Positions 12,697 to 24,803 of a stretch of 64,000 bases of DNA are shown here, piece by piece. Position 1 is the first letter of the stretch. Every line of letters starts with the position of its first letter. The notes beneath the pieces are model-generated. The model was given only the letters and a program-made list of their open reading frames with translations. It was not told the origin of the DNA and did not search any database. The position numbers were made by a program, and so were the translations under genes. Source of the stretch: Rhodosorus marinus (Eukaryota; Rhodophyta; Stylonematophyceae; Stylonematales; Stylonemataceae); assembly GCA_029953675.1 (NCBI GenBank), contig JAMWBK010000008.1, positions 1,087,001 to 1,151,000 on the forward strand, read 5' to 3'.

Positions 12697-13871
12697 TAGG
12701 GAGACAATACTCGGTGAAGCGAGCTTGAAAATTTTCTCAGGCACAGACGGCATGCGGCTTTCTCCGGGAAAGCCCTTCGTGTGCGTGACAGACATCGAGG
12801 ATTTCCTCAGTTCACAACGGAAGGAATAGATCCATTCCGCGTGGAAAGCTGATGGGAGCCATGGGTGCGGAACTTCGGCTGTGTGAGTAACGGTCAGAGA
12901 TGCTATCGGTCGTCGGACATGTTGTCCGCCGCAGAAAGTCAGGCACATCGTCACACTTGAACAGGACGGTGGTGAAGATCGTAGGGGATCTGAAAAAAAG
13001 GCATCATGTACCGCTCTTGAAAAGCCAAAAAAAGAAGACTAAACACAACGAAAAGCTAAGAAAGTTGAGCGAGCGTTAACCACCCCTCCAGTTTACCTTT
13101 TTTCACTAGTCCATAGTAGCCCATGTTATATGTGTATCTTTTAGATGCTTCAACATACGAAGAACAAGTGGTAGTCTATACTCAGGCTCATCCTGAGCCA
13201 ATCTATTTTGGGGTTGAGAAAGCTAGCCTGCCACGGCCAGAAGCACGCTGTTCGGGCTAGGTGCATTCAACATGGGCGTCGTTTCTGCTTGAAAACGTTT
13301 TGAGGGTCTGCCCCTGTACGAGCTCCATTCGTTAGGGGTAATGCTTTGTGATTCATCAAGACTTTGGACTCTAGTCATTCTGTTATTCAAGGCTTAGCGA
13401 GATACACGTTCTACGGTTGGACTCCTCCAACTCCTGAGGGCACACTCCATGTAGGTCACTTACGAATGGGCTGCAAACCAGGCCTCAGTAGTCCACCTAG
13501 TGAAGACAAGATGACACTCATGGTGATTAAATTCACGTTTGAGGCGAGAAGATGCCTGTTAGCAACTCACGCGGTTTCAGGCCTCACCACAATTCCTCCA
13601 GTCCCAACCCGACCATCACCCTCATCAACAACCTCCAGCGGTTTTTTTCGTCTCATGAAATTTTTTTTTCGAGAGACGTATGTGACCCTGAAGTTGATTT
13701 TTGGTCAAAATTCGGGGGGAGGGTTTTTGCAGGAATCGAACGCTGGCTATATTCAATAATTGGCACATTTATAAGGGTGGGGAGGGGGCGGTGCTGGGAT
13801 CGGGTGAATGCGTTGGGTTGCAGGGACGGGAGAGGTTCTTGAGTTAGGAGGTTAAAGACGCATGTACAAAC
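12697..13871. other. 1.2 kb intergenic
   Basis: No coding sequence recognised on either strand. Frames at 13364-13842 overlap one another and have no family signature. G-runs appear at about 13,715-13,800, just upstream of the PRP6 start. Confidence 0.5.
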
Positions 13872-16800
13872 ATGGGTCTCCAAGATAGCTCAGGAATTGG
13901 TAACAATGTTATTGGGCGTGGAAGAGGACCATCTGGGCCAGGAAAGCAAGCTGAGCTGGGATCGGGGGGGAGAGGATACGATGCCGGCGCTAAATTTGGT
14001 CAGCCGCCCCCTGGCTATGTAGCTGGCAGAGGTAGAGGACTTGGTGATACGCGTAGGGAAGCCTTGGAAGCCCAGGCTTCAGCTGCAAGGGCTGCACATA
14101 GGCAACAGGAGCAGGAGGAGGAGGGTGGCGATGATGATCGACCTCTTGATGAGGAGGAGGGGGCGCTGTTTGCCGATGCTGTTTATGAGGAGGACGACGT
14201 TGAAGCGGATCAAATATACGCGGCGGTTGACGATCGTATGGATTCAAGGAGAGCAAAGCAAAGGACAGAGAGACTTGAGAGTGAATTGAAGAAATATCGC
14301 GCTCAGAACCCGACAATTACTCAACAGTTCTCGGATCTCAAGAGGGAGCTTTCCTCGGTCAGTGCTTCGGAGTGGGACAGTATTCCAGACGTTGGAGACT
14401 ACAGCGTGAAGAAGCAAAAACTAGAAAAATACACTCCAGCGCCGGACTCTCTACTAGAAATGGCCCGAAAGGTATGAAATCACTGGCACGGACACCGTGG
14501 AGGAGGTGTACTCATTTTCTAACCACCTATTGCTTCCACAATTCTACGATTTCCTATGAAGGAGTCCGCAATGACGAATACGGATGCTACATTCCCTGGT
14601 GCAACGACAGATCTCGCGTCCATTGGCGAAGGAAGAGGGGCAGTACTAGGACAAAAACTAGACCGTGTCTCAGACTCGGTCTCAGGGCAGACTGTTGTCG
14701 ATCCAAAGGGATACTTGACGCAGATGGATGGGCTCCGAATCAACTCGGAGACCGATGTTGGGGATATTAAGAAGCTGCGACACCTGCTTAAGTCGGTAAC
14801 CAGTACTAATCCAAAGCATGGTCCCGGCTGGATTGCCGCGGCTCGATTGGAAGAGTTCGCGGGAAGGATGCAAGCTGCTAGGAAAGAAATAGCCCAAGGC
14901 TGCAAAATGTGCCCCACCTCTGAGGAGGTTTGGCTGGAGGCAGTGCGCCTCCATCCGCCCGACCAGGCGAAAACAGTCCTTGCCTCTGCGGTCAAGCGCA
15001 TTCCAAATAGCGTTAGAATCTGGCTGCAGGCATCTGCCCTTGAGGAGGCTACGGAAGCGAAACGTGTAGTCCTTCGAAAGGCACTAGAAATCATTCCAAA
15101 CTCTGCGAAACTTTGGAAGGCCGCCGTGGAGTTGGAAAGCCCGCAAGAAGCAAAGATCCTGCTCACCAGGGCCGTGGAGTGTGTTCCGGAATCCGTGGAC
15201 TTGTGGCTGGCTTTGGCGCGACTGGAATCATACGAAAATGCTCGTGAGGTTTTAAGGCGGGCGTTGAATGCTCTGCCTATGGAACCAACGGTGTGGCTGA
15301 CTGGCGCCAAGCTTCAGGAGGCTCATGAACCAGAGGAGGTGGAAAACGCTGTTTCAGGCGTTATTCGTAGAGCGGTTACGGCTTTGTCCAAGCGATCTCA
15401 AATCATGAACCGTGAGGCATGGCTGAAGGAAGCGAAGGACGCCGAGAAGGCCGGGTTTCCGATAACGTCAAAATGCCTTATAAACCAGACCATTGGTCTA
15501 GGACTGGATCCCGTTGACCACCGGCGGGTGCTGAAGAGCGACGCGGAAACTGTTGAAGTGGAGGGATACTATGAAACAGCCCGTGCGATTCTGTCTGAAC
15601 TTATAGCCAAGTATCCCGCTCGAAAAGGCATATGGTTGCGAGCGGCCCGGTTTGAAAAGAAGCATGGAAGCAGAGAAAAGCTCGACCAGCTTCTGTTGAA
15701 TGCGGTGAAGTATTGTCCACAGGCCGAAGCCTTGTGGCTCATGGCAGCCAGGGAGCGCTGGCTAGCCGAAGATCTTGAGGGAGCGAGGGTTATCCTGCGA
15801 GAGGCGTTCGACTCAAATCCGAATTCGGAGGCTATCTGGCTAGCGGCCGTTAAGTTGGAGGTTGAGACAGACGAATTGACTCGAGCGAGACTACTGTTGG
15901 AACGTGCTCGAACCCAAGCACCCTCTGGTCGTGTTTACATGAAATCCGCACTTCTCGAGCGGAGGACGGGAAGCGCGGACGCAGAGAAGAAGCTTCTTGA
16001 AGAGGGAATTGAAAAATTCCCGGACTACAGAAAGCTCTGGTTGATGCTCGGTCAATGGCATAGGAAAAGTAAGGACTTGAACTCGGAGAGGTCTGCGTAT
16101 CAGCGTGGACTTGGAATAGCGGGTAACGAACAGGGTGATGTCCCACTGTGGGTCTCCCTCTCAGCCGTCGAAACTGAGGTTGGATCTGTTAATCGAGCCA
16201 GGGCAGTCCTGGAACGAGCGCGCCAGAAGGTCCCCAAAAACGAGCGGGTAAATTTTTCCACGATCCCCACGGTTTTTCTATTTCCCGTTCGTCACCGTAG
16301 AGCTTGTGCTCTGACCAAATATGTCTCTTTCGTGTCCCTTTGTGTTGCTTGGAATCTTCAATCTGTAGCTGTGGCTTGCATCTGTGCGGCTAGAACGAAA
16401 AGCAAGCCAGAAGAATCAAGTATCTGAGGCTGCAGCTGGGCAGCTTTTAGCAAAAGCCTTGCAGGATTGTCCTTCCTCAGGCATGCTCTGGGCGGAGGCC
16501 GTGGAAACCGAAGCACGTCCAAAACAGAAGATCCGAAGCGTTGATGCTCTCAAGAGGTAAGACCGCAGGAATGAAGTAGATTGTATGCATGCTTACTGTT
16601 GATAGTCGCAATGCTAATAGGTGTGACAAGGACGCAAGGGTGATGCTGGCGGTTGCTCGGCTGCTCTGGCGTGATAGAAAGCTTGACAAGGCGCAGGACT
16701 GGTTTCAAAGAGCGGTGGCACTGGATCCTGACCTTGGAGACGCGTGGGCAAACATGTGGGCATTTGAAAAGGCTCATGGAAATAAAGAGAGAGTCGACGC

Positions 16801-16933
16801 CGTGGAGAAGAAATGCGGTGAAATGGATCCGAAGCATGGCGAGCTCTGGATAGGTTTTTCAAAAAAAGAAGGCAATGAAGGGCTCAAGGCTGTTGACATA
16901 TTGAGAGCAGTTGGTGAAAAAATCGGTCCGTGA
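13872..16933 (+). CDS. PRPF6: Pre-mRNA splicing factor PRP6 (U4/U6.U5 tri-snRNP)
   Basis: Exons 13872-14471, 14562-16247, 16369-16556, 16621-16933; 928 residues, close to the usual length of about 940. The N-terminal PRP1 domain is clear ([30 protein letters not shown]-like IPDVGDY). The long second exon holds the array of about 34-residue HAT/TPR helices, starting with [20 protein letters not shown] and including [32 protein letters not shown] and [15 protein letters not shown]. The last exons carry [11 protein letters not shown] and [21 protein letters not shown]6 bridges U5 with U4/U6 during spliceosome assembly. The first intron uses a 3' splice site ending ATGAAG, unusual but forced by the reading frame. 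Assignment is firm. Confidence 0.97.
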
Positions 16934-18550
16934 ACTCCGCTCTATGATAACACTTTTATGTAAAAAGACAAGCTAACTTGAAATCCGGCATCCTTTGAGT
17001 GTGTGGATGAACTTCTTCCAAACTACTTTGCACCGGTCGTCTATATTCTTCATTGAGAAAGCCACACCCTCTCATATTCAATCCACAGGAAACTTCATTT
17101 CAAATAGAATTCAACTTCTGTCCACGTTCTTTGCAATGATACAGCTACAGGAGCAAATTGCGAATGCATCAGTCTTGAGCGGGCCTCAGAGGAGCGGTAT
17201 CCATTAACTTGGGAAAAACGTCCCAGTCGCGCAAAAAAAATCCGGATCATTAGGTTCCCGCCCAAACAACAAAACACCTCATTTTTTATTTACAAATGAA
17301 AACTTGTCCCGTTCAATTATAAATTTTCGAAGAAAGTTTTTGCCCTGCTCTTGAAAACGAATGAGATCCCCCCTAGCTGCGGTAAAAATTGTCGCCGCCG
17401 AGAATAATATTTCAATTTTTTAGAACTAAAATAGACTACTTCCTCTTCTGGCTACAAACTTCTATTAGGGGTGGGGGAGAAGAACCTCGCGTAAGCAAGG
17501 AGCGGCGTCCCAAAAAATCTTCAGAGTGGAAAACAACTGTCAGCAAAATACCAAAATTACATTTGTTACAAATTATGTAGCGTTTTTTTTTGTCCCAGAA
17601 TCATGCAGTTTGGGGTTTTTCCCTATCAAAACAATTTATTCTATTTTTTTGTTTTTCCGATGGATGTGAAGTTCTTCCTATCAATCAAAATTTGTTGACA
17701 GGAAACGGCACCTATCGAAAAACCTCATTTTTGGTAAATCTTCGAGTTGATGTTTTCAAAGGGTAAATAACGTCGCGTTCTTACCTTCAGAGCGTTGAAA
17801 AAGTGAGTAAGATTTGACTATAAATAAATACTAAAGGCGCTGGCCAAATAAAAAAGGGGGGGTGAATAAGAGGATTAAATAACGGTGGTCCTCCTTTTCT
17901 TTGGTTTGTCCCAATTTGTGTTTTATATGGGACAAAAGAAATGTATACGGCCAAGATGTGCAAATTTTTATTGTTGTTTTATTGGTTCTGAGAAATTCTG
18001 AGTACAGATTTTTCCCTTTTGAATTCTGTAAAAATAGGATGTGTTGGAAAGAGGTTCCTCTCTCCCGTTTTCTTAGTTTTACGAATAATTGAGAGGAGAA
18101 TTACAAAATAGCGCTCATGAAAAAGCTCGAGTTTTTCAGAATTATTTTGAGGGCTAGTTCCAAAGAAAAGCCGCAATCGATTAAAAACTATTGGGGGATG
18201 GGGGGATGCTCGGATACGGAACGATCAAGTTCCCGTCAATAGTCCCACTTTCAGAAAATTTCTGCTTTTTTTTTCTTTTCGATTTTTTTGCTTTCGTTTT
18301 CAATGAAAAAATGCTGGCTCAACTCGTTTTCTGTTGGGCGTGAGAGAGAATGTTTTTCGGAGTCTAGCAAAGCGAAGAGGAATCATCGGATTTCAAAGGG
18401 TTGGCAAAAGAGTTGGTTTTCCGAGTTCGTCATTGAACAGCTTCTTTTGATTAAACATTTGGTTGAAATTCAAGCTTCTAGTATATACTCGCAGCATTAT
18501 TCGATTTGTCCGAATTGCGTTTCGAAATTGAACCCTATGCATGCAGTTAA
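16934..18550. other. 1.6 kb AT-rich intergenic
   Basis: Homopolymer T and A runs throughout, with no convincing coding frame. It separates two convergent genes (PRP6 and DP). Confidence 0.6.
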
Positions 18551-19698
18551 TCACATGTTTGTGTCGATCCCAGTCACCTCCGGACTTTGTAGGGCTGCGT
18601 AGAGTGAATGAAGGTTCTTACTGTTCGGAGAAGCAAACACTTCAGGTGTTCTCCAACTCAGAAAGTTTTGTGCAGGTGCCAGATCAAACAAAACCGCCTC
18701 ATTCTTAAAGCCCGTTTGCTGCTCCGGGCGCTGCTCCGACTCGTCAAAAAATCCAAGCTGTCGCATAATCGACTGGTCGTCCTCAATGTGGAACTTGTCA
18801 TCAAACGCAAAGCAAACCTATAGCAAAGCAATCACACGGCTTTAGCTTCCCTGAGGATTGACCGTCTCCGTCAGTGATGCAATGCAAACGGGCTTACAGC
18901 TTCTCCTCCTGTTTCAACCTCAAGGTCAATTCCAGTCGACGGGCCGGTGCGTACAACAATAAACGGAATTTCAATTCTCAGGGATTGATCCGTGGCTATT
19001 TCCTTATTTCTCGACGAAAGCCGTGTCAAGGCCTTTCTCTGCGCAATCAGCTCGGCCACCCGAGCCCTCTTCTTGTCAACAGCTTCCCGCTTCAATGCGA
19101 TCTACGATAGCAAAATTTCAATTTCGCGTTTGCTCTGAGATAACGTAAACAAAAACAATGCACAGACGGTTCTGTTGCGTATTACTGTTTGCCTGTACCT
19201 GTGCTTGTAAGTTTTTCACAGATTCCTCGTCTTCCATTGCAGGGAGACCTCTCCATAATATTTGCTTCTTGTTCTTTTCTACAATGTTCATTGCCATCAA
19301 AACATTCAAAGCGTCATACACGCGTCGTCGAATATTTTTTTCGTCCAACCCCCTATTTGCTTTGGTGCTCCTCTCGTTGAAGTCACCATCCTCCTTTCCC
19401 TCAAAGTTCTCTTTGACAAGGTCATCAGCCAGCTCAGTGTGAGACGTTGCGCACTTTTCCCGAACCTTTGAACAGACCCTTATCGCAAAATGCCGGAGAC
19501 CTTTATTCTGCTTCTCAACTCCGTGCTTAGCAAGCTTAACATCCATCCTGTCATCAAGTCACAGGTGAAAGCAAAGTCAGACGGACAGAACCGGACAAGA
19601 CAGCAACGCGAACAAGCTAGTCCGGACTGAGATGACAAAGATCTGACTTACTTTGGCCCGGTCCTCACTCTACCTCGAAGCACACCTGATTCCGTCAT
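18551..19698 (-). CDS. DP: E2F dimerisation partner DP
   Basis: Exons on the minus strand: 19698-19652, 19547-19199, 19101-18898, 18817-18551; 288 residues. The short first exon (MTESGVLRGRVRTGPK) is joined by a GTAAGT donor and restores an N-terminus upstream of the apparent ORF start at 19546. The winged-helix DNA-binding domain is diagnostic: GLRHFAIRVCSKVREK, then NIRRRVYDALNVLMAMNIVE and KKQILWRGLP. A leucine-rich dimerisation helix follows (KKRARVAELIAQRKALTRL), then the DP C-terminal beta domain (IPFIVVRTGPST; FAFDDKFHIEDD). DP pairs with E2F to control S-phase genes; no E2F gene is in this window. Confidence 0.95.
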
Positions 19699-20599
19699 TC
19701 TCACGCAAAATCAACCTGAAAAGCGCAACTCAAGTTACATGCAAAAAAATCTAGGGAACAACAGTCCACCTAGCCTAGCCTAGCCCTAACCCGACGTGCT
19801 TTGACTGCAAAGCACACCAAGCGGTGAACGCCTCGCGACAACGGCAAGGATTAGCGTCGAAAGCAATCAACCAGTCTGCTTTTATCTTCTAGTTCCAACT
19901 GCTAGCATCTACTTTAAGGGTTAAGCAAAACCCTCATCTTAACCCATGATCACCAGATAAAAAGGCTACGTCTCCAAGCCCTCGCAAAATTATACAGAAA
20001 GAAAAGTATACACAACTAAACAATTTTATTCACCTAGCTCCTCACCCACTGCCTGCCGTCAAGAATACCGCGTCCACCTCCTTAAAGCGTATAAAGCAAC
20101 ACCTCCCTGCAAGCTCCAGTCTGTTAAACTTGAGCCAGGAAACAGCGCATCTCCATTCCCAAGAGAAATCCTAAATATTCGTAGAAATAATAAGGTTTTG
20201 GGCCCCCACGTTCTGCGCATGTCCATGACATGTGAGGGACTTCGCCGAAAAGGGGGAAAAAAAAATGTGACCCGATTTCGGCGGGAACTGGGGACAACCT
20301 GTCCCAACCCATGTTGACTGACTAAGTGAAAATTCAGCTTATTCGATTTTATGAGGATTTGCGCAAACCTTACTCGATTATTGTAGAAAAGGAAAATGGT
20401 CGAATCTCATTGCAAACGAGGAGAATATTCAGTCATTATAGGCATTTACTTGACTGAAACTATCCATTGGCCCCGGTTGATTTCGTACTTTGGATTGAAA
20501 ACAGTGGTTCTGGTGAGGTTCGTTTGCCTCCTCGGTATGTCAGATCGGTCAGGTTATGCATCTTTAGGTCATTTTCGCCTAAACAAAATCTTGTCCCCT
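19699..20599. other. 0.9 kb between DP and an orphan gene
   Basis: Likely the upstream region of DP plus the 3' flank of the orphan minus gene. No supported gene. Confidence 0.5.
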
Positions 20600-21243
20600 C
20601 TATAGCTGCAAACCGAGTAGCCTACTACTCAAGTCAGGGTCCAAAATTGTGCTAAACCGAACCCTGAAGCGATGCCCTGCGTGTCCGGGATCTGACTCGC
20701 TAACGGCACAGAATCCCTTAGAAGCATTGGATTCTCTTGGCTCATCCAGCAGTACATTGCCAAGAAGAGAATGGGTAATGATTTCCGATGCGATTCGACA
20801 AGAGCCAATTGAAAACACTTCCCCAGGAGTCCTCCGTTCAGGGGCCTTGTGCCCTTGTTGGCTTTACTCTTCGCCCGCTTCGCTTCGCAGAGGTCAGGGA
20901 GCCCATCCCCACAGTCTGCGATCCGGACCCCCGACTTTGAGAATGTGATTTGTCTTCTCCTGCTGACGATCACTAGACGAGGGACTGCATAAAACCTCGC
21001 TAAACACTTGGTAGTCTCTCACCGTCCTCCCCTGTATGTCTTAGTCTGCAGCGCGGCCTGTTTTGGAGCGCTTTGCGTTTCCCGGTGGAGAGACCAGGAC
21101 CTCCGGGTCTTGTAACGCGTGATATCGTGATGGCGTACGGCATGACCTGCGCTCTGCCGAGCGGGTTTACGTTGTTTCGCTTGTACGGCCTCTGGTTGGT
21201 TGTTTGGCAACAAAATAGTACCCAGGATTTTTGATGTTGGCAT
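20600..21243 (-). CDS. Orphan protein, tentative three-exon model
   Basis: Proposed minus-strand exons 21243-21023, 20984-20929, 20817-20600; 164 residues. The first exon starts at ATG and is basic (PARQSAGHAVRHHDITRYK). Its donor GTGAGA and acceptor TATGCAG are good but leave an intron of only about 38 nt, which is shorter than any firm intron here. The last exon reads CRIASEIITHSLLGNVLLDE and ends LSSRLLGLQL; it follows a GAAG acceptor and the weak donor GTCCGG. A competing plus-strand ORF (20649-20948) covers part of the last exon. No family is recognised. Treat the existence of coding sequence as plausible and the exact splice sites as unproven. Confidence 0.3.
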
Positions 21244-21747
21244 GTGCTAAATAGGGATTGATTTGCCAATCATTTTATTGATTTGGGCGGGAAACGAGGG
21301 TCCGGCTTCTATGGTGACTATCCGCAGGAGATGCCATTCGCCTCATCGTGACTACGGTTTAACATTTATCGGTGTTCCCTAAGCCCTCAGAGGTACAGAT
21401 GGTGATGTGGCGCATGAACGACTAGTGGGTGTAACTCAAAGAGCTCGCCCGGCCATAGGATTGGAATCACTCCGTGACTTTCGAAAGCAACTGGCATCTC
21501 GGGGTTGAGTGGCTGAAAAAAAGGAATGTAGTAGCACGAGGATTCTCCGTGGGTCCTTATCCCTAGTAAACCTTTGCCAAGATCAAGGGTTTACCGATCA
21601 ACCACATTAGATGCTTGCAGCCCCAGAAATCCCGCTTATGCACAGCTGTTCTCAACTTCCCTCTGGGAAATTGACGAGTAGATTGGCCCGTAATCTTCAG
21701 TTCTTCTCTCTGGCTTTGCATTACAGCGTTCATTTAGATGCCCTCCG

Positions 21748-21771
21748 CTACTACCAGTCTGCTGGTAGTAG
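21748..21771. repeat. Perfect 10-bp stem-loop
   Basis: CTACTACCAG, a four-base loop TCTG, then CTGGTAGTAG. It lies in non-coding DNA and may be a chance palindrome or a small structured RNA segment. Confidence 0.6.
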
Positions 21772-22013
21772 TCTCGCGCTCCCAGTAGGATCCATGCCCC
21801 CCGAGTGCTTGCAGTTTTCATCCAGAGCCTTCCTCAGCAAACGACGTGGTCTTGGAAGGCATGCCCGGAATCGCTCGAGCGTTTCGTGCTCCAACAAGCC
21901 GTTGCCAGCTGCATGAAATGCTCGTACAATTACCAGGCGCTTGTTAAGCAACCCACCAACATCGTACGATTTCGTTACCAGACAGACACTAGACCACCAC
22001 CCTGTTAAAACTC

Positions 22014-22192
22014 ACTAATGTGTACTATGCAATACTAACGTTGAGGTCTTTTGGAGGTTGTCAGTAAGACAGGCTGTCGCGTTTGATTTGAGTGTGGGGA
22101 CGTTCTCACACACCAAAATCAAAACGGGACAGCCTGTCTTAATAAAACCTGCAGCAGCCCTCAACGGTTAGTATTGCATAGTACATATTAGT
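22014..22192. mobile_element. Fold-back MITE-like element
   Basis: About 179 bp that pairs with itself over almost its full length. The outer arms start ACTAATGTGTACTATGCAAT on the left and end in the inverse of ACTAATATGTACTATGCAAT on the right, continuing through AATACTAAC(C)GTTGAGG. The inner arms share AAGACAGGCTGTC / GACAGCCTGTCTT and flank a loop of about 14 bases. It has no coding capacity. Terminal inverted repeats plus hairpin structure fit a non-autonomous DNA transposon; no convincing target-site duplication can be read. It sits about 290 bp upstream of ARL1. Confidence 0.75.
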
Positions 22193-22485
22193 ATCGCGTA
22201 CAAGGTTTTTTGTGGAATGGAATCGAGTGGTTGTGGGGATGTGGTGTCTTATCTCTTGACACCTTGTTTGGGGAGGTTATTACTTGAGCAGACTCTCGAT
22301 CTTGTTGACGTGGAAAGGGCTTTCAAGGATTTGCGTAGATCTGATGGGCAATTTGGTTTATGTAATTTTATGATTTCGTGGAAACTGGAGGATTTTGGGG
22401 CGGTTGTTTTCTCCGGGCGCGATTTGAGCGACTGTATTGAGGGTTTTACGTGTGGCTTAGTTTTTGCCGTACGGACATTTTGAGG

Positions 22486-23377
22486 ATGGGGAATGCGTGG
22501 AGTTCTCTTGTAGAGTCTTTATTTGGGAAAAAGGAAGTTCGGATACTGATGCTGGGGTTGGATAATGCCGGGAAGACGAGTATTTTGTGTAGGTTGATAA
22601 GAATTGGTTTGATCGTAGTTCTGCTCGAACTTGGTTTCATGAAAGCTGATCGACTTCGGGCTACGCATCCCTTTCTTTTTGTTTTTTGATATGATCTGAA
22701 GACCGATTGAAGGACGGCGCGCACATAAAAACAGTTCCCAGTGCGTTGTCCTATTACATAGACTCTCGCTGTCTGGCCCAGGATTTCTAACCTAAAATTG
22801 ATGCCTCTCTTCTTGCAGCGATTGGATTCAACGTTGAAACCCTGGAACTGAATAACCTGCAGATGCAAGTATGGGACCTTGGGGGTCAATCAAGTATTCG
22901 ACCGTACTGGTGAGCATGATGGATGAAAGTGGTATCATCCCCCCAGTCACACCGTTAATAGTTTCGTTCTGGGTATTCCTAGGCGTTCATACTACCAAAA
23001 ACAGGAAGCTATTATCTTCGTTGTCGATAGTACAGATGTCGATCGATTAAGCATTGCGAAGGAGGAACTCTTGTCGATTCTAGAGGTGACGAGCCGCAAC
23101 CGGTCGCACCTCCGGTATCCCCTTTGGCTCAAAAAATACTAACCAGACCCGATAATTCGAATGGAAACCTCTTCAGGAAGAGGAGTTGCAAGAAGCTATT
23201 CTTTGCATTTTCGCCAACAAGCAGGACGTGAGAAACGCTCTGAACGCGGCAGCAGTGGCGGAAGCGCTTGGGCTTAATGCTGTGGACAACCGAACATGGA
23301 CAATTGTGGGAACATCCGCAACAAAAGGCACTGGCCTCGATGAAGGACTGAAATGGTTAAGTCTCGTCTCATCATGA
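22486..23377 (+). CDS. ARL1: ARF-like small GTPase ARL1
   Basis: Exons 22486-22588, 22702-22740, 22819-22909, 22983-23085, 23177-23377; 178 residues (family about 181). Met-Gly at the start allows N-myristoylation. The P-loop is GLDNAGKT (Lys30, Thr31), switch 1 contains TVPTIGFNVET, switch 2 is [13 protein letters not shown], and the guanine motifs are ANKQD and [23 protein letters not shown] is characteristic of ARL1 rather than ARF1. The 39-nt second exon encodes [13 protein letters not shown] and is needed to restore the family sequence; it follows an acceptor ending CTGAAG. ARL1 acts at the trans-Golgi, recruiting GRIP-domain tethers. Confidence 0.96.
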
Positions 23378-24803
23378 ACTCTATCAGAACGCTTCCAGTA
23401 TAGGAGATCAAAGAGCTTACCCTGTCGTCTTCTCCCAATCCGTTCTACTTTTCCTGCGGCAGGTTGTCCGCAAATTTGAAGACGTGAGGATGCATCTGTA
23501 AGAGTGAATTATCACAGACGATGAGGAAAACCGAGATAAGTTAACAAATTATTGCCGTATGAAGAGCTCGCTTCAGTCATCAGTTGGGCAATGCTATGGC
23601 GCCACTACCACCGCAGGGTCACGCCTGGAATTCTTTGAAGACGTTTGACCTTGAGTCGGGCTTTTGCCGGTGCGTAATTCTTGAAAGCTGTGGTTGGAGA
23701 CTTGGAAGCGACTCTTCCGTATCGGGACATGGCCAAAATCTATGACGGTGTGAATAAACAGAACAGAACCTGCTAAACTCATATTCCCGTGCACGAGTGA
23801 GTAGTTCATGCTCGGCGCTCGAGTACACCCGGCGTGATCGGCACTGGGCATCGAAGACATTTCGAGCGCCTACAGCCGTCACCAGACGACGAAAAAAAAC
23901 TTCTCATTTCGCGATCTTGGTAACGATTCTACTGAAAGAATCGCCTGCCGACAGATATCCCGATGATAAAACGCCTGTGAGTTAGAAAGCAAAGAACGGT
24001 AACTGCGTCATCAAGGAATCGCTCGGCGGAGAATTATTCCCAAACCTGTATTAGCGTGCTCAAAATCCTTCGAGTTCTTAGTTCGCACCTGGCCTAAGAC
24101 TGATTCGGTTCGACGGCAACGAGTTGCTCGTGTTTTCTTGTTAGCATTCTAGAGTTCACCCCAAGCGGTCCTTCCGCACACAACGTTTGCGTGAACGCCT
24201 TTGACATTAGCAGACTGCTCACTCGTTTAGTAGATCCCCAGAGCAGGGCATCTCCGGTCTTCTGAACTGTCAAAGACATTCAGCTTATGCGTAGGAAATC
24301 TTCATATAGACGTCGACGCTTCCACGTGGATTCTATCCTAGTCCCATAACTCAAAATATAAAAGCGCACGCCGAAAGATTCAATCTCCAAAACCCAGCAG
24401 CAATCAAAACCAAGCCGAAACTGTTATCAAATTTTCCCGCCATACGAAGTATCCACCAAAGCCGAAGGTGGGGAGCTTGGGTTGACCCTCTTGAACAGCA
24501 ACAGTTTTCTTCATCAGCGTATTTATATAGCCACCGCTCTAATGCACGCGCCCGATTCTAATCCGTTCCCAACTCTTCCGACGCTGTTGCTCCGGTGGTA
24601 GCTCCAGTCTCCCACTACAGAAACCTACTACACCAAAGAGTTTAGGGTGTGGTCTAGAGATTCTGTAGAACTCTACATATTATACTGCTACTCGCCTTGC
24701 CACCCTCCATCCTTCTCCTTCTCCTCCACTAAATGCAAACCTACCTCACCGAAACCCCCCGAAACCCGCCCTACAAGCTATTAAAACTTTTTGTTTTTCT
24801 ATA
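23378..24803. other. 1.4 kb intergenic
   Basis: Short overlapping frames only; no family is recognised. A TATA-like stretch is at about 24,352. Nothing can be called. Confidence 0.5.

Noticed and set aside
19543-19546. ATG at 19546 as the start of DP
   Set aside because: A 47-nt upstream exon with its own ATG and a GTAAGT donor joins in frame and gives a longer, better N-terminus.
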